This document shows positions 31,924-38,644 of a stretch of 38,644 bases of DNA, one piece after another (the first letter of the stretch is position 1; every line of letters starts with the position of its first letter). The stretch comes from Phycisphaerales bacterium (GTDB lineage Bacteria > Planctomycetota > Phycisphaerae > Tepidisphaerales > Tepidisphaeraceae). The notes below the pieces were generated by a model. It saw nothing but the letters and a program-made list of their open reading frames with translations, ran no database searches and was not told where the DNA came from. The stretch is from positions 1-38,644 of the forward strand of contig JANYKD010000343.1 of the NCBI GenBank assembly GCA_025361735.1, in the 5' to 3' direction. Position numbers and translations under genes: made by a program.

Positions 31924-33471
31924 TCATCTCGGCTCTTCCGTGTGCGTTTGCGGCGGTCGGACCAAGCCCTCGGCGAGGGCCTGTGTCGCCGTCTCTTCGT
32001 ACGCGGTGTAATCCGTGCCGGGCGCCACAAGCCCATGCACGGCCCGTTCTTCCGGTGATAGCTCCCCGGCCTGCGACGGCTGGATCAACTGGTGAACCAC
32101 CGTCTCCGGGGAACCGCCTCCGTCGGAGGTCTCCAGCGCCCCGGGCAACTTTCCATCTTCGCCTTCCGCCTCAGCGACGGCCGGCTCCGTTTCCTCGGCC
32201 TTCTTTGCCGGCCGCGAAATCAGACCCAGTGCCGCCAGCACGCCTTCGTCCCGCGGCTGATCCTTGACCACGGCCTTGGCCGATGCTTCCGCGATCTTCT
32301 TCTTTTCCTGCTCCACAGCCACGATCTTGGCTTCCGCGGAACACCTGGCCATGACGCGCTCGGCCAGTTCCTGGACCATGCCGACTTCCTCGACGAGCGG
32401 CTCCACGCCCACTTCGTCCAGGTCGCGAACATCGATCAGGCCAAGAGCAACGACCTTGTCCACGTGCTCCTGAGTGACGCCTTCCATCGACCTGAGCGTC
32501 GCTTGCAACCGTTCCACGCCAGCCCGGAACTCGGGGGGCGTCAGGATGTCGACGTCCCAGCCCGTCAGCCGCGCTGCCAGCCGTACGTTCTGCCCGCGCT
32601 TGCCGATCGCCAGGCTGAGCTGGTCGTCGTTGACGACCACGGTGGCCCGGCCAAGCTCGAAGCAGAGTGATACTTCCGCGACCTCGGCCGGCTTGAGGGC
32701 GTTGCCGATCAGGATCTGCGATGATTCATTCCAGCGGACGATGTCGATCTTCTCTCCGCCGAGTTCCTCGACGATGTTCTTGATGCGGCTGCCGCGTACC
32801 CCGACGCAGGCGCCAACCGCGTCGACCTTGCTGTCGATCGACGAGACAGCGATCTTGGTCCGATGGCCGGCCTCGCGTGCCAGTGCCTTCAGCTCAATTG
32901 TACGCTCGCCGACCTCGGGCACTTCGCGTTCGAACAGCCGCCGGATCATGTCCGGGTGACTGCGGCTGATAATGATCTTCACGGCGCTGGGCGTGTCGCG
33001 CACCTCGATGATCAGTGCCTGAACGCGTTCGCCCACCTGGTGCGTCTCGCCGGGAATCTGTTCGCTCTTGGGCATGATGCCCTCGGCGCGACCCAGATTC
33101 ACGATCATGGCCCCGCCTTCGAACCGCGCCACGACACCCGTGGTGATGGTCGCCACCTTGTCCTTGAACTCTTCGAAAATGCTCCCGCGTTCTTCCTGCC
33201 TTACGAGCTGGATCAACACCTGCTTCACCGTCTGCGCGCCAATGCGGCCGACGATCTTCAGATCCAGGGGAACACCAGCCCGGGTCGCCATGATCTCGCC
33301 GTTCTGGCGATCAAGACGAACCGCAAACTCACTGACGTCCTCGGTGTCGAAATGCTTGCGGAAACCGGAGGCGATGGCTTGCTCGATGTCGGTGTAGATG
33401 GCTTCGCGCTCGATATTCTTATCGCGCGCGATTCCATCTACTATGCGAAGCAGTTCCGTATTGTTGGCCAT
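31924..33471 (-). CDS. nusA: Transcription termination/antitermination factor NusA
   Basis: 515 residues. NusA binds RNA polymerase and nascent RNA and governs pausing and termination. Order: N-terminal polymerase-binding domain, S1 domain (TGVVARFEGGAMIVNLGRAEG), KH1 (IISRSHPDMIRRLFEREVPE, KIAVSSIDSKVDAVGACVG) and KH2 (GEKIDIVRWNE, SLAIGKRGQNVRLAARLTGW). A C-terminal helix-hairpin-helix and a long Glu-rich disordered tail (about 420-515) follow. AGGA lies eight bases before the start. rimP, often the gene before nusA, is absent; an ABC ATPase gene lies there. Confidence 0.96.
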   Translation of the reverse strand: MANNTELLRIVDGIARDKNIEREAIYTDIEQAIASGFRKHFDTEDVSEFAVRLDRQNGEIMATRAGVPLDLKIVGRIGAQTVKQVLIQLVRQEERGSIFEEFKDKVATITTGVVARFEGGAMIVNLGRAEGIMPKSEQIPGETHQVGERVQALIIEVRDTPSAVKIIISRSHPDMIRRLFEREVPEVGERTIELKALAREAGHRTKIAVSSIDSKVDAVGACVGVRGSRIKNIVEELGGEKIDIVRWNESSQILIGNALKPAEVAEVSLCFELGRATVVVNDDQLSLAIGKRGQNVRLAARLTGWDVDILTPPEFRAGVERLQATLRSMEGVTQEHVDKVVALGLIDVRDLDEVGVEPLVEEVGMVQELAERVMARCSAEAKIVAVEQEKKKIAEASAKAVVKDQPRDEGVLAALGLISRPAKKAEETEPAVAEAEGEDGKLPGALETSDGGGSPETVVHQLIQPSQAGELSPEERAVHGLVAPGTDYTAYEETATQALAEGLVRPPQTHTEEPR

Positions 33472-33496
33472 GTGCAGGATCCTCTATTCAATTGTC

Positions 33497-33546
33497 GCGG
33501 GCTGCCGCCCGCATGTCCGATATTCTGCCGGCCGAGCAATGCCGGC
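33497..33546. repeat. Pair of palindromic repeats upstream of nusA
   Basis: GCGGGC-TGCC-GCCCGC (33497-33512) and GCCGGC-(8)-GCCGGC (33527-33546). They lie 26-75 bp upstream of the nusA start and may be REP-like or part of its leader. Confidence 0.6.
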
Positions 33547-33564
33547 CATACTTCCAGCTTCGAG

Positions 33565-33600
33565 CACCAAACAAACCGGGCCACCGAAACCGGCGGCCCG
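33565..33600 (-). terminator. Intrinsic terminator of the ABC ATPase gene
   Basis: On the minus strand GGGCCGCC (33599-33592) pairs with GGTGGCCC (33585-33578); GGTTTGTTTGG follows. It lies about 95 bp beyond the ABC stop and upstream of nusA, separating the two units. Confidence 0.6.
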
Positions 33601-33692
33601 CTCCTTCGATTCCCAATGGAAATAAACCCGTGCCCTATCCGGGACTTCTCCCGGATTGGCGCCTGCCAATCTCGACGTGTCCATGCTGTTGC

Positions 33693-34985
33693 TTATGCAA
33701 TGGCATGGGACGACTCGTTGGTTAGGCTCAGGTTCATCCCGGTCTCTCCGGGTTCGAAAAAGCAGACGTCCCGCATGTCGACGTACAACACGACATCGGA
33801 ACCGGTCGCAAGCTCCTCGCGGGCATCCAGCCTCGCGATCAGACGGTGACAAAGAGCCGTGACCGCAACTACGTCCACCAGGCTGCCCAGCGTTTCGATC
33901 GACTCGACGCGCACAGACAACCCGGCGAATCCTTCCGCCGCCGCAGGCCTTATTCGCAAATGCTCAGGACGAATTCCCAGCACCACGTGCCGGCCCAACC
34001 AGGATTGCCACTGCAACCCGGAGTGCGGCGGAATACATAGGGTAAACCCAATGGGCGTCAAGGTCAATGCGCCGAAACCACGATCCTCGGGCGTGACGAC
34101 GGATTCCAGTACGGGTAGGGATCGCTCGCCGAGCACTCCGCCGCGGGCCGAGAACGGCGGTTTCGGCGAAACTGCCCCGTCTTTGTGCATGCCGCACGCC
34201 AAGACAGGCGATTCCTTCCACACCACTTTCCCCTCGTGCGATTCAAACCTCCCATCCAGAAAATTCATTCCCCTTGCTCCCACAAAACCCGCCACGAACC
34301 GGTTTGCCGGCCTCGCGTACACCTCTCCCGGCCGGCCCACCTGCTGCACCCGGCCATCCTTCATGACGACCAGCCGGTCGGCCAGGCTCATCGCTTCTTC
34401 CTGATCGTGAGTGACATACAGCGTCGGCGAACCGAGTCTCCGCTGTACACGTTTGAGTTCTCCACGCAGTGCAATCCGCAAGGGACCATCCAGGCTGGCC
34501 AGCGGTTCATCCAGCAGCAGTACATCGGGCTCGCGCACGATGGCCCGGCCCAGCGCCACACGCTGCCTCTGCCCACCCGATAACTGCCCCGGCATGCGAT
34601 CCAACAAATCCGCGAGCCCCAGCATCCCGGCCACCTCATCCACGCGCCGCTGGATCTCCGCCGCCGCCATGCCACACACGCGCAGGCCGAATTCCAGGTT
34701 GCCCCGCACGCTCAGATGCGGATAAAGCGCATGGTTCTGAAACACCATGGCGACATTCCGTCGATCCGGCGATAGCTGATCGATCACCGATCCGCGCACC
34801 CTGATCTCCCCCGAATTCGGCCGCTCCAGGCCGGCAATCATACGCAGGGTCGTGCTCTTCCCGCACCCCGACGGACCGGCCAACACCACCAGTTCCCCCT
34901 CCTCGACTCGGAGCGACAATTCATCCACTGCCCGCACCCCGCGCGGGTAAACCCGGCTCACATCAACCAATTCGAGTACCGGCAT
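33693..34985 (-). CDS. ABC transporter ATP-binding protein, MalK/UgpC type, with an in-frame repeat insertion
   Basis: 430 residues. Walker A GPSGCGKST (38-46), signature LSGGQRQR (135-142), Walker B VLLLDEP (155-161) and the H-loop TH (192-193) are intact. The C-terminal TOBE-type regulatory domain contains LGIRPEHLRI. It should energise uptake of sugars or sugar phosphates, but no permease or binding-protein gene is adjacent. Between the nucleotide-binding domain and TOBE, residues about 255-320 are extra compared with usual 360-380-residue members, and residues about 270-291 are encoded by a GTAG-headed palindromic repeat. The start has no clear SD; heptanucleotide repeats begin 14 bp upstream. 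Confidence 0.9.
   Translation of the reverse strand: MPVLELVDVSRVYPRGVRAVDELSLRVEEGELVVLAGPSGCGKSTTLRMIAGLERPNSGEIRVRGSVIDQLSPDRRNVAMVFQNHALYPHLSVRGNLEFGLRVCGMAAAEIQRRVDEVAGMLGLADLLDRMPGQLSGGQRQRVALGRAIVREPDVLLLDEPLASLDGPLRIALRGELKRVQRRLGSPTLYVTHDQEEAMSLADRLVVMKDGRVQQVGRPGEVYARPANRFVAGFVGARGMNFLDGRFESHEGKVVWKESPVLACGMHKDGAVSPKPPFSARGGVLGERSLPVLESVVTPEDRGFGALTLTPIGFTLCIPPHSGLQWQSWLGRHVVLGIRPEHLRIRPAAAEGFAGLSVRVESIETLGSLVDVVAVTALCHRLIARLDAREELATGSDVVLYVDMRDVCFFEPGETGMNLSLTNESSHAIA
34115..34176 (+). repeat. GTAG-headed composite repeat inside the ABC ATPase gene
   Basis: GTAG then GGATCGCTCGCCGAGCACTC (34119-34138), a GCCGAGAAC spacer and GGCGGTTTCGGCGAAACTGC (34156-34175). The second half is one mismatch from the element at 9897-9917; the whole matches the repeat inside rbfA. 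It lies antisense to the gene and does not break the frame. Confidence 0.75.
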
Positions 34986-34998
34986 GGCAACTTTCGCT

Positions 34999-35045
34999 CG
35001 GGGTTCAGGGTTCGGAGTTCAGGGTTCAGGGTTCAGGGTTCGGGG
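34999..35045 (+). repeat. GGTTCAG heptanucleotide tandem repeat upstream of the ABC gene
   Basis: Six units of GGTTCAG/GGTTCGG/AGTTCAG. Two inverted units follow at 35157-35176. The region 34986-35263 holds no gene. Confidence 0.8.
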
Positions 35046-35190
35046 TCCGAGGTTGGGGATTCGGAATCCAGGAAACACGCAGACGACGCCGCTGAACATC
35101 ACCGGATTATGATCTGCGCTGCGTCCGAAGTCCACCCAGCCACGGCAGCGTCGCAGTTCCTGAACCCTGAACCCTCGCGGAATCCTCCAC

Positions 35191-35227
35191 CAATAAAAGC
35201 AGAGGGCCACGACGAATCGTGGCCCTC
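35191..35227 (-). terminator. Intrinsic terminator of the RRM protein gene
   Basis: GAGGGCCACGA (35202-35212) pairs with TCGTGGCCCTC (35217-35227). Read on the minus strand the loop is TTCG and GCTTTTATT follows. It lies 37 bases beyond the stop. An 11-bp perfect stem makes this the strongest terminator in the window; the plus strand side also has CGATTTTT. Confidence 0.9.
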
Positions 35228-35263
35228 CGATTTTTGATATCCGAGTTATCTCGGCAGTATCGC

Positions 35264-35641
35264 TTAGTAACGACCGCGGCCACCGCCGCCGCCGCCACCG
35301 CCGCCACCGCCGTAGCCGCCACGGCCACCGCCGCCGCCGCCACCGCCGTAGCCACCGCGACCGCCGCCGCCGCCGCCGCCGCCCGTGCGGTTTTCCTTCG
35401 GCTTGGCTTCGTTCACCGTGAGGGCCCGGCCGTTATTCTGCTGGCCGTTCAGAGCCGCAATCGCGGCCTGTGCCTCCGCGTCAGTGCTCATCTGCACGAA
35501 CCCGAAGCCCTTGCTCCGGCCCGTGTCACGATCAGCGATGACTTCGGCACTCTCAACGGTTCCGTGCGGGGCAAACAACTGCTCCAGCACCGAACTGTCC
35601 ACATCGTAGCTCAGATTCCCGACATACAACTTCTTGCCCAT
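35264..35641 (-). CDS. Glycine-rich RRM RNA-binding protein
   Basis: 125 residues. Residues 1-82 are one RNA-recognition motif with RNP2 (LYVGNL) and RNP1 (KGFGFVQM). Residues about 86-125 are almost pure glycine with RGGY spacers, the bacterial counterpart of plant and cyanobacterial glycine-rich proteins that respond to cold and chaperone RNA. GAGGAG seven bases before the ATG fixes the start; a longer frame from 35806 was rejected. The CCG-rich DNA at 35275-35395 is the coding sequence of the glycine tail, not a free microsatellite. Confidence 0.93.
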   Translation of the reverse strand: MGKKLYVGNLSYDVDSSVLEQLFAPHGTVESAEVIADRDTGRSKGFGFVQMSTDAEAQAAIAALNGQQNNGRALTVNEAKPKENRTGGGGGGGGRGGYGGGGGGGGRGGYGGGGGGGGGGGRGRY

Positions 35642-36020
35642 TTGATACTCCTCTTGAGTAAGGGCGTCTGACCTGCATTTTACTTTCCAGGTCGTTGAAA
35701 AGAGGCCGTCTCTTTGGCCCAAAAGGTGGAAGGCGATTGAGAAAGAAGTGCGGGCAGAAGAAACCCTGTCGCTAATCTGACTCGTATCGGCGAACCAACG
35801 ACCCACATGTTACCAGCAACAAATTTTCCTGTCCAGAGGAAAAATCCAACTTTTCTTCACTGAACAAATAGGTTGCATAATATGCCAATGCGAGTCCATC
35901 CATCCGGCTGGAATCAGGTGCCCGCAAGGCGACCGCGCCGCCAACCCGACCGATCCGGCATCGCTTGCCCTCGGCCGATTCGATCCCCCGACCATCCGAC
36001 CCCCCTATAATGGCGGACTT
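35642..36020. other. Divergent control region of the RRM protein gene and ppa
   Basis: 380 bases without a gene. An AT-rich part (about 35815-35885) is the likely promoter region of the RRM gene; a long leader is possible. A TATAAT lies right before ppa (see separate entry). Confidence 0.5.
36006..36011 (+). promoter_or_regulatory. -10 box close to the ppa start
   Basis: A perfect TATAAT ends nine bases before the ppa ATG, so transcription would begin about two bases before the start codon and the mRNA would be nearly leaderless. No good -35 was found at the usual distance. Confidence 0.45.
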
Positions 36021-36566
<546 letters not shown>

Positions 36567-36708
36567 AGGTCATAGCCGAAGACCAGATTCCGGGCAAGAA
36601 GATGCTGGAGATGTGGGTGGCATGATGAGAGGGTAGACCGCGAATGAGCATAGTGGGCTTCTTTCACCCTGTCCTTCGCCATTCCCGTCCAAAATGGTAG
36701 ATACCCGC

Positions 36709-36737
36709 TTGATGCAACCTAACACATAGCGTACACT
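36709..36737 (+). promoter_or_regulatory. Promoter-like sequence upstream of phased array locus 3
   Basis: TTGATG (36709-36714), 17-bp spacer starting CAACCTAAC, TACACT (36732-36737). An ATG follows at 36745, opening only a 27-codon frame. Confidence 0.6.
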
Positions 36738-36862
36738 ATCCCGCATGCGAATTACCATTGTCAACCTTCCGCCGATCACTGCAAGCCCCTCCTCCGCCGC
36801 CAACTTCACTCATCCCCGCTCGCACTGACAACTAACAACTATCAACTGGCGACCATTGGACA

Positions 36863-36964
36863 GTTTGGGGAGGTTCGGGGGTCACTTTGGGGTCGAAATG
36901 GGGAGCTTTTGGGAATGACCGGGGGATGGTTTGGGGGCGCTTTGGGGATGGTTCGGGGGCGGTT
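36863..36964 (+). repeat. Helically phased G-run array (locus 3)
   Basis: G runs of three to five start at 36867, 36877, 36889, 36900, 36911, 36921, 36933, 36944 and 36955: intervals 10, 12, 11, 11, 10, 12, 11, 11, mean exactly 11.0. GGTTCTTCAG follows. It shares an exact 20-base G-rich segment with locus 2. Confidence 0.8.
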
Positions 36965-37108
36965 CTTCAGCCCTATCCGCACTCCCGTATCGAGTATAAG
37001 TAAATCAATATTGACAACTTATAACTTAGACAACCCAATCCTCCGACCCCAATATGCGTTTTTTCGCCTAGGACTCCCGTCATGCCAATCCTGAAGGTAT
37101 CGAGCGTC

Positions 37109-37188
37109 CGTGCTTGACTCCAGCGGGAAATACCCCAAGATCCTCGCCCGGTGCTGGCAGTGCATCAACCCAAAGGTGTCGGCAAATA
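37109..37188 (+). pseudogene. Decayed ppa remnant before plsY
   Basis: 37110-37148 (TGCTTGACTCC, then GAAA, ACC, CAAGATC) matches ppa 36310-36349 with about seven differences; 37165-37188 (CAAAGG..TCGGCAAATA) matches the ppa 3' end at 36545-36566. Roughly 180 bp between the two segments are missing. It ends where plsY begins. Confidence 0.65.
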
Positions 37189-37192
37189 AGTC

Positions 37193-37870
37193 ATGCCCAA
37201 AGACCAGATCATCCTGCTATGTCTGATCCCCGCCGGTTATCTGCTGGGGGCGATTCCGTTCGGTCTCATGGTGGGGCTCGCCAAAGGAGTCGACCCGCGC
37301 GAGGCCGGGTCGGGCAATATCGGCGCCACCAACGTCGGCCGGCTGCTTGGCGGCAAGTTCTTCGCAATCGTCTTCGTCCTGGACATGCTCAAGTCGCTGG
37401 TGCCGATGCTCATCGCCGGGTGGGTCGTCCGCCATTTTGGCGCCGGCGCAACCACTCCGCTAACGTACCTCCTCTGGATCGGCGTCGGCGTGGCGGCCGT
37501 CCTCGGCCACATGTTCTCCATCTTCCTTCGCTTCAAAGGTGGCAAGGGAGTCTCGACGGCCGCCGGTCTGCTGCTGGGCATCTACCCCTACTACACGCTT
37601 CCAGCCCTGGCGGCCATCGTCGTCTTCATCGTCGTCTTCTATATTTGGCGATATGTGTCCCTGGCCGCCATCACCGCCGCCACGCTCTTCCCGCTGCTCT
37701 ATCTTGCATCGATGATTCTGATCGCAAGAGCCCCGGTATTCGGACCGACGTGGCCGCTCCTGGCCGCCGCCATTCTCATTGCCGCACTGATTCTCGTTCG
37801 ACACCGGTCTAATATTAAGCGTCTGATCAATGGCACGGAGCAGGGTTTCCGCAAGCCGAGTGGCTCGTAG
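37193..37870 (+). CDS. plsY: Glycerol-3-phosphate acyltransferase PlsY
   Basis: 225 residues, an integral membrane enzyme that transfers the acyl group of acyl-phosphate to glycerol 3-phosphate, the first step of phospholipid synthesis. The three family motifs are present: SGNIGATNVGR (about 40-50), GHMFSIFLRFKGGKGVST (about 104-121) and the late HRSNIKRLINGTE. About five to six membrane segments are seen. The start codon follows ppa-like sequence and has no obvious SD of its own. Confidence 0.95.
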   Translation: MPKDQIILLCLIPAGYLLGAIPFGLMVGLAKGVDPREAGSGNIGATNVGRLLGGKFFAIVFVLDMLKSLVPMLIAGWVVRHFGAGATTPLTYLLWIGVGVAAVLGHMFSIFLRFKGGKGVSTAAGLLLGIYPYYTLPALAAIVVFIVVFYIWRYVSLAAITAATLFPLLYLASMILIARAPVFGPTWPLLAAAILIAALILVRHRSNIKRLINGTEQGFRKPSGS

Positions 37871-37950
37871 ACACCTGCGAGCGCCGGGGTGGCAGTCGAA
37901 GAGCCCGAAAAGTTATTCCGGTCGAGTTCCTAGCCGATGAAGCCCCAAGC

Positions 37951-38400
37951 ATGACCGATTGGACCCGACGAGACCTGCTGAAAGTGGCCGCCGCCACGGG
38001 TTGTTGCGGCGCCATGTCCGGGTGCAAGTTCCCCGACCCCACGCCGCCGCGCGGCCAGGTCGACGTCGGCGCCCCTGTCGATTATCCCAAGGACGGCGCC
38101 TACGACCGCCTCGCCAAGACTTGGGGCATCATCGTCATTCGCAAGGGCTCGGAACTCCTCGCCTTGTCGTCCGTCTGCACGCACGAGAAATGCATCGTCC
38201 AGCCCGTGCCCGAAGGCTTCCGCTGCCCCTGCCACAACAGCGGCTACAACGACACCGGCGGCGTCATCCGCGGCCCATCCATCCGCCCGCTCGATCGGTT
38301 CCCCATCTCGCTCAACGCGTCGGGCCACGTCATCGTCGACTCAACCAAACCGGCCGACGACCCCGCCAATCCAGGCGACGGGTTCGTTGTGAATGTATAA
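37951..38400 (+). CDS. Rieske [2Fe-2S] protein with Tat signal
   Basis: 149 residues. The N terminus has a twin-arginine motif (TRRDLLKVAAATG). The cluster ligands are Cys76 and His78 (CTHEKC) and Cys92 and His95 (CPCHNSGY); Cys81 and Cys94 should form the disulfide of a high-potential Rieske site. It resembles the Rieske subunit of cytochrome bc or small exported electron carriers, but no cytochrome b gene is adjacent. The stop overlaps by position the end of a convergent gene fragment. Confidence 0.9.
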   Translation: MTDWTRRDLLKVAAATGCCGAMSGCKFPDPTPPRGQVDVGAPVDYPKDGAYDRLAKTWGIIVIRKGSELLALSSVCTHEKCIVQPVPEGFRCPCHNSGYNDTGGVIRGPSIRPLDRFPISLNASGHVIVDSTKPADDPANPGDGFVVNV

Positions 38401-38401
38401 C

Positions 38402-38515
38402 CTACTTCTCAATCGTCCGGTGCAACGTGGGCTGGAGGCTTTCGATCCGCATCTCGGCCCAGCACGCCCAGTCGCCCCCCGAGTTGTCCTTCACGCCGAC
38501 ATCGGAACTAAACGA
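38402..38515 (-). pseudogene. 3' fragment of a gene cut off by repeats
   Basis: The minus frame ends SSDVGVKDNSGGDWACWAEM then RIESLQPTLHRTIEK and stop, a sequence that looks like the C terminus of a real secreted carbohydrate-binding (NPCBM-like) domain. Upstream of about 38516 the frame is built from three palindromic repeats, and an in-frame TAG lies at 38630-38632. The rest of the gene is absent or beyond the window in another frame. The domain assignment is weak. Confidence 0.45.
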
Positions 38516-38576
38516 CCACCGGCTAAAGCCGGTGGGTTTGAGGAGCAACTGAAAGTTGCCACGCGGCTGAAGCCGC
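38516..38576. repeat. Triple palindromic repeat
   Basis: CCACCGGCT-AA-AGCCGGTGG (38516-38535), GCAACT-GAA-AGTTGC (38545-38559) and GCGGCT-GA-AGCCGC (38563-38576) in a row, a REP-like composite adjoining a gene fragment. Confidence 0.8.
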
Positions 38577-38613
38577 CTGAAGCACAATCTGGCCGGTCGC
38601 GTCGGGCGGCTGC

Positions 38614-38634
38614 GTAGGAAACTCGTTTCCTACC
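38614..38634. repeat. GTAG-headed palindrome at the right edge
   Basis: GTAGGAAAC-TC-GTTTCCTAC: a nine-base perfect stem that includes the GTAG head. Confidence 0.8.
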
Positions 38635-38644
38635 AGCGCCCACA

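Larger units (their letters stand above)
36567..37192. other. Gene-free region with phased-array locus 3 and ppa remnants
   Basis: No gene. After ppa there are about 25 bases resembling the plsY start (GTCAT..CC.AA.GACCAGAT), then phased-array locus 3 with its promoter, heptad repeats at 36825-36848 and the ppa remnants at 37109-37188. Confidence 0.6.

Noticed and set aside
30082-32058. 658-codon plus frame opposite infB
   Set aside because: Shadow of infB; low-complexity Arg/Gly/His composition and no domain.
35275-35395. CCG/CCA trinucleotide microsatellite
   Set aside because: It is the coding sequence of the glycine tail of the RRM protein, in frame.

Overview
The window is about 60% G+C bacterial chromosome and most resembles a member of the Planctomycetota, possibly class Phycisphaerae. 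The support is indirect: Tat-exported DUF1501 and Gfo/Idh/MocA proteins, a hydrazine-synthase-alpha-like di-heme protein, a TPR protein with two RNA polymerase alpha-CTD-like domains, a PP2C/kinase fusion, a membrane protein with a CxxC-YNLRG-CPEC zinc ribbon, and many start codons without a Shine-Dalgarno (SD) sequence. No rRNA, tRNA, CRISPR array, prophage or intact transposase gene was seen.

Layout. 0.2-7.6 kb (minus strand): rpiB, a fused Sua5-like/LMW phosphatase gene, a secreted transglutaminase-like protein, a SpoIID-like protein, the TPR/double alpha-CTD protein and an APC permease. 8.1-14.5 kb (plus): PP2C/Ser-Thr kinase, a truncated DUF1501 protein, two small unknown genes, a Tat-exported oxidoreductase, a cluster of palindromic repeats and a methyltransferase. 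14.5-17.5 kb (minus): a small membrane protein and the HzsA-like cytochrome. 17.5-19.65 kb: a repeat-rich stretch with two small genes. 19.65-23 kb (plus): a GH127 glycosidase and an esterase. 23-26 kb (minus): a metallophosphoesterase and a VWA-like/zinc-ribbon/propeller membrane protein. 26-33.5 kb (minus): the information-processing cluster nusA-infB-DUF503-rbfA-(HhH-GPD-like)-hisG, ending in an unlisted 58-residue gene. 33.7-38.6 kb: an orphan sugar-type ABC ATPase, a glycine-rich RRM protein, ppa, plsY, a Rieske protein and a broken gene fragment.

The strongest unexplained signal is not a protein. Three intergenic loci (about 18.0-18.27, 19.25-19.44 and 36.71-36.97 kb) each carry a promoter-like sequence, TTGAC/TG, 17-18 bp, TACAAT/TACACT, with ACCTAAC in the spacer. 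About 55-130 bp downstream on the same strand lies an array of short G-rich motifs spaced 10-12 bp apart (mean 10.75 to 11.0). That is one DNA helical turn and not a multiple of three. The third locus lies between decayed partial copies of ppa and of the plsY start, as if its arrival rearranged the ppa-plsY junction.

A second theme is invasion of genes by short palindromic repeats. Several begin with GTAG, the head known from REP/RAYT-type elements. Their TAG serves as the stop codon of at least two genes; a GGAG-headed element truncates the DUF1501 gene; related composite elements are translated in frame inside the ABC ATPase and RbfA. A third theme is seven-base tandem repeats (TTGATAG and GGTTCAG types). 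They form large inverted repeats just upstream of hisG and the DUF503 gene, and in the DUF503 case no SD sequence remains.
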